Part shown: positions 6,277 to 8,625 of the stretch, one piece after another
How the letters are laid out: the number at the start of each line of letters is the position of its first letter
How positions within the stretch are numbered: the stretch's first letter is position 1
Assembly: GCA_937921835.1 (NCBI GenBank)
Contig: CAKZVG010000322.1
Span: 1-8,625 of the forward strand
Reading direction: 5' to 3'
Source: an uncultured Bryobacteraceae bacterium
GTDB taxonomy: Bacteria > Acidobacteriota > Terriglobia > Bryobacterales > Bryobacteraceae
DNA: 8,625 nt
The notes under the pieces: generated by a model
Told to the model about the DNA's origin: nothing
Seen by the model: only the letters and a program-made list of their open reading frames with translations
The model's database searches: none
Translations under genes and position numbers: made by a program

Positions 6277-7584
6277 TCAAGACACCTCATTCGAGGCCAG
6301 GTTCCACTCCAGCCGGCGGCGCCGGCGGAACGCCAGGTTGCCGAGGTGCGCCTCGCCCGCCGCGAAGTGGCTCTCCTCGGCGTTCTCCGGGCTCGGCGCG
6401 CCTTCGCGCAGGCACTTCACGAACAGCTCGTGGTGTTCGAGGCCGCGCTCCACTGAGTGGACCTCGGGGGGCTTGGCCTGCTGCCGCGGCGGGCGCTTGC
6501 CGCCCTCGAAGCCGAGCGAGGCCAGGTACTTCTCGCGCGCGGCCTGGGTCCACCCATTCAGGCCATACCAGGCGACCGGTCCGGGGGGAGGTTCGAAGCT
6601 CACTTCGACGGTCCGGGCGCCGAGCGAGAGGCTGGCCTCTGAGCCGGCGATCACGAAGCCGCCCGAGTTGCGTGAACTGCCGAGGTTGGCGGTGATTTCG
6701 AGAATGAAGTTGGGGTACTCATAGATGCCGGAGAGCAGGTCCGGGCAGGTGCGCCCGTCCGGGAAGCGGAAGATGCCGCCTTGCACCACGGCCGAGTGCG
6801 GTCCCTTGACGCCCATTACTTCGTGGAAGGTGGTGAAGTTGTGCACCCAGAGGTCGGTCGCGACGCCGCCCGAGTATTCCCACCAGCAGCGCCAGCGGAA
6901 AACGCGCCTGGCGTCGAAGGGAATTTTGGGGGCGGGGCCGAGCCAGCGATTCCAGTCGATGGTTTGGGGAGAGGCGTCGTCGGGCACCGGGTAAACCCAG
7001 GCGCCTTCGGGGGTGTTGCGGTGGGTGGCGAGACGGCACTGGTTGAGATGGCCGAGGATGCCGGATTTCACGAGTTCACGCGCCTTGGCGGTAAGCGTGC
7101 TGGTCTTGCCCTGGCTGCCGACCATCAGCGTCTTGCCGGATTGTCTCACGGCTTCGACGACCTGCTGGCCCTCCTCGATGGAGTAAGTCATGGGCTTTTC
7201 GACATAGACGTGTTTGCCGGCCGCGAGGGCGTCGAGAATCATGCGGGTGTGCCAGTGGTCGGGAGTGGCGATCACGACGGCGTCGATGTCCGGACGTTTG
7301 AGGATCTCGAAGTAGTCCCTGGTGGTTTCGATCGTGCCGCCGGTGGCTTCCCGTGCCCAGGCGAGGTGGCCGTCGTAGCAGTCGGCCGCGAACAGGGCGC
7401 GGACGCCGGGCGTCTTGCGGAAGGCTTCCAGCAGGTAGGACCCCCGGATCCCCACGCCGATAAAACCCATGCCGATTTGATCGTTGGGCGCCGCGGCCTC
7501 GAGCGCCGGTTTGGGGCCGGCCAGCCGGAACAGCAAGCTTGCCGGGGCGGCGGTGCGGAGGAAGATGCGTCGCGAAAGTTCCAT
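6277..7584 (-). CDS. Tat-exported Gfo/Idh/MocA family oxidoreductase
   Basis: A 435-residue NAD(P)-dependent sugar or inositol oxidoreductase-like protein. The N-terminus carries a twin-arginine motif SRRIFLR (4-10) followed by a short Ala/Leu-rich segment, so it is probably folded with its cofactor and exported by Tat. The Rossmann domain starts at about 36, with GFIGVGIRGSYL (40-51), AADCYDG (66-72), DAVVIATPDHWH (101-112) and the family signature VEKPMTYSIEEG (128-139). The C-terminal domain has WWEYSGGVATDLWVHNFTTFH (234-254), with His248 in the likely catalytic position, and GLEHHELFVKCLREG (381-395). The length suits the Tat-type branch of the family, which is abundant in Acidobacteriota and Planctomycetota. 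AAGGGG about 4 nt before the ATG supports the start. It lies directly upstream of DUF1080, with which it is probably co-transcribed; characterised relatives oxidise the C3 hydroxyl of sugars, the step before a 3-keto-glycoside hydrolase. The exact substrate is unknown. Confidence 0.92.
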   Translation of the reverse strand: MELSRRIFLRTAAPASLLFRLAGPKPALEAAAPNDQIGMGFIGVGIRGSYLLEAFRKTPGVRALFAADCYDGHLAWAREATGGTIETTRDYFEILKRPDIDAVVIATPDHWHTRMILDALAAGKHVYVEKPMTYSIEEGQQVVEAVRQSGKTLMVGSQGKTSTLTAKARELVKSGILGHLNQCRLATHRNTPEGAWVYPVPDDASPQTIDWNRWLGPAPKIPFDARRVFRWRCWWEYSGGVATDLWVHNFTTFHEVMGVKGPHSAVVQGGIFRFPDGRTCPDLLSGIYEYPNFILEITANLGSSRNSGGFVIAGSEASLSLGARTVEVSFEPPPGPVAWYGLNGWTQAAREKYLASLGFEGGKRPPRQQAKPPEVHSVERGLEHHELFVKCLREGAPSPENAEESHFAAGEAHLGNLAFRRRRRLEWNLASNEVS

Positions 7585-7732
7585 TCCGCCCCTTATCCTA
7601 ACCCGGCTCAGCCCGCGCCGGGGAACGGGCGCCCGAAGAGGCGGCGCTTGCGCGGCGGTTCGTTGTTGCGCGGCGGATGGCGAACGAGCACCGCCCGCGA
7701 CCGCGTACGGCAGACCCGGGCGGCTTCGCCGA

Positions 7733-7741
7733 TGCTATAAT
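7733..7741 (+). promoter_or_regulatory. Extended -10 promoter for the AAA+ gene
   Basis: TGCTATAAT matches the extended -10 pattern TGnTATAAT exactly, an uncommon sequence in DNA this GC-rich. No good -35 hexamer lies 16-18 bp upstream, which extended -10 promoters tolerate. Transcription would start near 7748, leaving a leader of about 245 nt before the AAA+ start codon. Confidence 0.5.
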
Positions 7742-7768
7742 GCTTTCGCGGCAGTAACCTGAATGTAT

Positions 7769-7793
7769 TCGATCCACCGGCGCTCCGGATCGA
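7769..7793 (+). repeat. Leader hairpin 1
   Basis: TCGATCC (7769-7775) and GGATCGA (7787-7793) pair over 7 bp around an 11-nt loop, starting about 20 nt after the predicted transcription start of the AAA+ gene. The loop contains CTCCGG, which is complementary to three downstream CCGGAG copies. It is not a terminator, as no U-tract follows. Confidence 0.4.
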
Positions 7794-7872
7794 GGGCGGG
7801 GAAGCCGGGCTGGCGGCCAGAAACGGAAACCGGAGAGGGGCGTGTCCATCTGGGGAATTGACCGCCAGTGAT

Positions 7873-7905
7873 TCTCGCGGCTCAAGAACGCGTTGAGGCG
7901 CGAGA
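7873..7905 (+). promoter_or_regulatory. Strong leader hairpin 2 upstream of the AAA+ gene
   Basis: TCTCGCG (7873-7879) pairs with CGCGAGA (7899-7905), then after a single G-G mismatch CTCAA (7881-7885) pairs with TTGAG (7893-7897), closing a 7-nt loop GAACGCG. That is 12 paired bases with one mismatch, the most stable local structure I found in the window. AGAACGC occurs on the loop side (7885-7891) and again just after the stem (7905-7911). No known riboswitch consensus is recognisable. Confidence 0.5.
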
Positions 7906-7948
7906 GAACGCAAATGGCCGGCGCGTCCGGAGGGGCGCTCAGCAGCAC

Positions 7949-7971
7949 CCGGAGGCCAGGTGAGGCTCCGG
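7949..7971 (+). promoter_or_regulatory. Leader hairpin 3 close to the ribosome binding region
   Basis: CCGGAG (7949-7954) pairs with CTCCGG (7966-7971); CC (7956-7957) with GG (7964-7965) extends the stem past a bulged G, leaving AGGTGA as the loop. The other CCGGAG at 7927-7932 could compete for the same partner. It ends just before GAAGAAGGGG (7971-7980), the only Shine-Dalgarno-like stretch for the ATG at 7993, although its spacing of 12 nt is long. Confidence 0.35.
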
Positions 7972-7992
7972 AAGAAGGGGAAGCAGTAGCCG

Positions 7993-8625
7993 ATGCGCAA
8001 TCCGGGATCGGGAGGCTCGAACGAGCTCATCGATTTAGTCTCAAGAAAAGTAGTCGGCCAGCCGAACGCGCTGAAGTTTATCATCCCTTACATCCAGATG
8101 TTTCAGGCGGGGCTGGCGCCGGAGGGGCGGCCGGTGGGGGTGTTCCTGTTGCTGGGGCCGACGGGCACCGGCAAGACCAGGACGGTGGAGGTGCTGGCCG
8201 AGGTGCTGCACGGGAGCGACAAGCACTTCCTGCGGGTGGATTGCGGCGAGTTTCAACTCGAGCACGAGGTGGCGAAGCTGATCGGGGCGCCGCCGGGCTA
8301 TCTGGGGCATCGCGAGACGCAGCCGATGCTGACGCAGCAGAAACTGGTGGCGGTCACCAGCGAGAAGTCCGACCTGTCGCTGGTGCTGTTCGACGAGATC
8401 GAAAAAGCCGCGCCTTCGATGACGCGCCTGCTGCTGGGGGTGCTCGACAAGGCGATTCTGCGGCTGGGCGACAATTCGCAGGTGAACTTCGACCGCAGCC
8501 TGATCTTCCTGACCAGCAACCTGGGCGCCCGGGAGCTGATGACCGCGATGAGCCCGGGTTTTGGCTTCCGCGGCGCGGCCGCGCGTGCGGCGGGCGAGTT
8601 GCGGGCGAAGCTGGAGTCGATCGCG
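7993..8625 (+). CDS. ClpA/ClpB D2-like AAA+ ATPase, C-terminus beyond the window
   Basis: An open frame of 211 codons running off the right edge, encoding an AAA+ ATPase related to the second ATPase module (AAA_2) of ClpA/ClpB; such proteins use ATP to unfold or remodel other proteins in the cytoplasm. Landmarks are ELIDLVSRKVVGQPNALKFI (11-30), Walker A GPTGTGKT (55-62), DCGEFQLEHEVAKLIGAPPG (83-102), the pore loop GYLGH (102-106), Walker B LVLFDEIEKA (130-139) and the sensor 1 region IFLTSNLGAREL (171-182). It begins right at the D2-like module, without the N domain, D1 or coiled-coil middle domain of full ClpB, so it is a stand-alone module at this end. Arginine finger and sensor 2 are not visible because of the window edge. 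An in-frame TAG at 7987-7989 makes the ATG at 7993 the first possible start. It is preceded by an extended -10 promoter and a long structured leader. Client proteins are unknown. Confidence 0.9.
   Translation, partial: MRNPGSGGSNELIDLVSRKVVGQPNALKFIIPYIQMFQAGLAPEGRPVGVFLLLGPTGTGKTRTVEVLAEVLHGSDKHFLRVDCGEFQLEHEVAKLIGAPPGYLGHRETQPMLTQQKLVAVTSEKSDLSLVLFDEIEKAAPSMTRLLLGVLDKAILRLGDNSQVNFDRSLIFLTSNLGARELMTAMSPGFGFRGAAARAAGELRAKLESIA

Larger units (their letters stand above)
7585..7992. other. Divergent interval: promoters and long structured leader
   Basis: This 408-bp stretch lies between the divergent Gfo/Idh/MocA and AAA+ genes. It holds a plus-strand extended -10 box (7733-7741) overlapped by a weaker minus-strand pair (TTCAGG, 7763 to 7758, and TATAGC, 7739 to 7734, spaced 18 bp), then about 245 nt of leader with several hairpins before the AAA+ ATG. 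CCGGAG or its complement CTCCGG occurs five times (7783, 7830, 7927, 7949, 7966), so several mutually exclusive pairings are possible. No convincing protein is encoded: open frames here lack recognisable families. Confidence 0.5.

Noticed and set aside
5288..6724. Plus-strand frame of 478 codons spanning the DUF1080 gene and part of the Gfo/Idh/MocA gene
   Set aside because: It runs antisense through two genes with strong family motifs and has none itself. Its open length follows from the GC-rich codons of the opposite strand.
6781..7740. Plus-strand frame of 319 codons antisense to the Gfo/Idh/MocA gene
   Set aside because: No recognisable domain, and it is the complement of a well-supported gene.
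7769..7905. Intrinsic terminator in the AAA+ leader
   Set aside because: The hairpins are strong but none is followed by a run of T, so a standard terminator or attenuator is not supported.
7598..7948. Minus-strand frame of 116 codons in the divergent interval
   Set aside because: No recognisable family, low-complexity Arg/Ala/Pro composition, and it runs over the promoter and leader elements.
7868..7963. Small leader ORF of 31 codons starting at GTG, across hairpin 2
   Set aside because: Its translation is charged and protein-like, but it lacks a well-spaced ribosome binding site and any similarity I recognise. A leader-peptide role would be speculation.

Overview
The window is GC-rich and gene-dense. 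Its mix of protein families points to a soil-type Acidobacteriota, most likely in the Solibacter/Bryobacter group: a Tat-exported Gfo/Idh/MocA oxidoreductase, a secreted DUF1080 (3-keto-disaccharide hydrolase) protein, a secreted YbhE-type lactonase, a xylose-isomerase-like TIM barrel and a stand-alone ClpB-like AAA+ ATPase. This placement is inferred from gene content; no rRNA or other marker gene is present.

Layout, left to right. An SDR oxidoreductase lies on the minus strand (16-789). About 400 bp without a certain gene follows, holding one weak minus-strand small ORF (844-1104) and inverted repeats. Next is a plus-strand hybrid sensor kinase with two PAS domains and a C-terminal receiver domain (1193-3178). 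A minus-strand sugar isomerase/epimerase-like TIM barrel (3188-4075) converges on it with 9 bp between them. A plus-strand secreted beta-propeller lactonase (4186-5316) diverges from the TIM barrel. A 271-bp interval separates the lactonase from a minus-strand pair, Gfo/Idh/MocA (6277-7584) followed by DUF1080 (5588-6268), whose ends touch or nearly touch. After a 408-bp divergent interval with promoter-like and hairpin sequences, a plus-strand ClpA/B-type AAA+ ATPase begins at 7993 and runs off the window.

How the genes may work together. The SDR, TIM barrel, lactonase, Gfo/Idh/MocA and DUF1080 genes are all typical of sugar or sugar-acid oxidation and isomerisation. The adjacent Gfo/Idh/MocA and DUF1080 genes, both apparently exported, fit oxidation of a glycoside to a 3-keto sugar followed by cleavage outside the cytoplasm. 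The lactonase and TIM barrel could act on the products. They are on different strands and in separate transcription units, so a single pathway is only an inference. The sensor kinase and the AAA+ ATPase have no evident metabolic link to these genes.

The most unusual observations are the sensor kinase, which keeps its phospho-accepting His and a complete receiver domain but appears to have lost key ATP-binding residues, and the long, hairpin-rich leader of the AAA+ gene. I saw no mobile element, CRISPR array, tRNA or rRNA.
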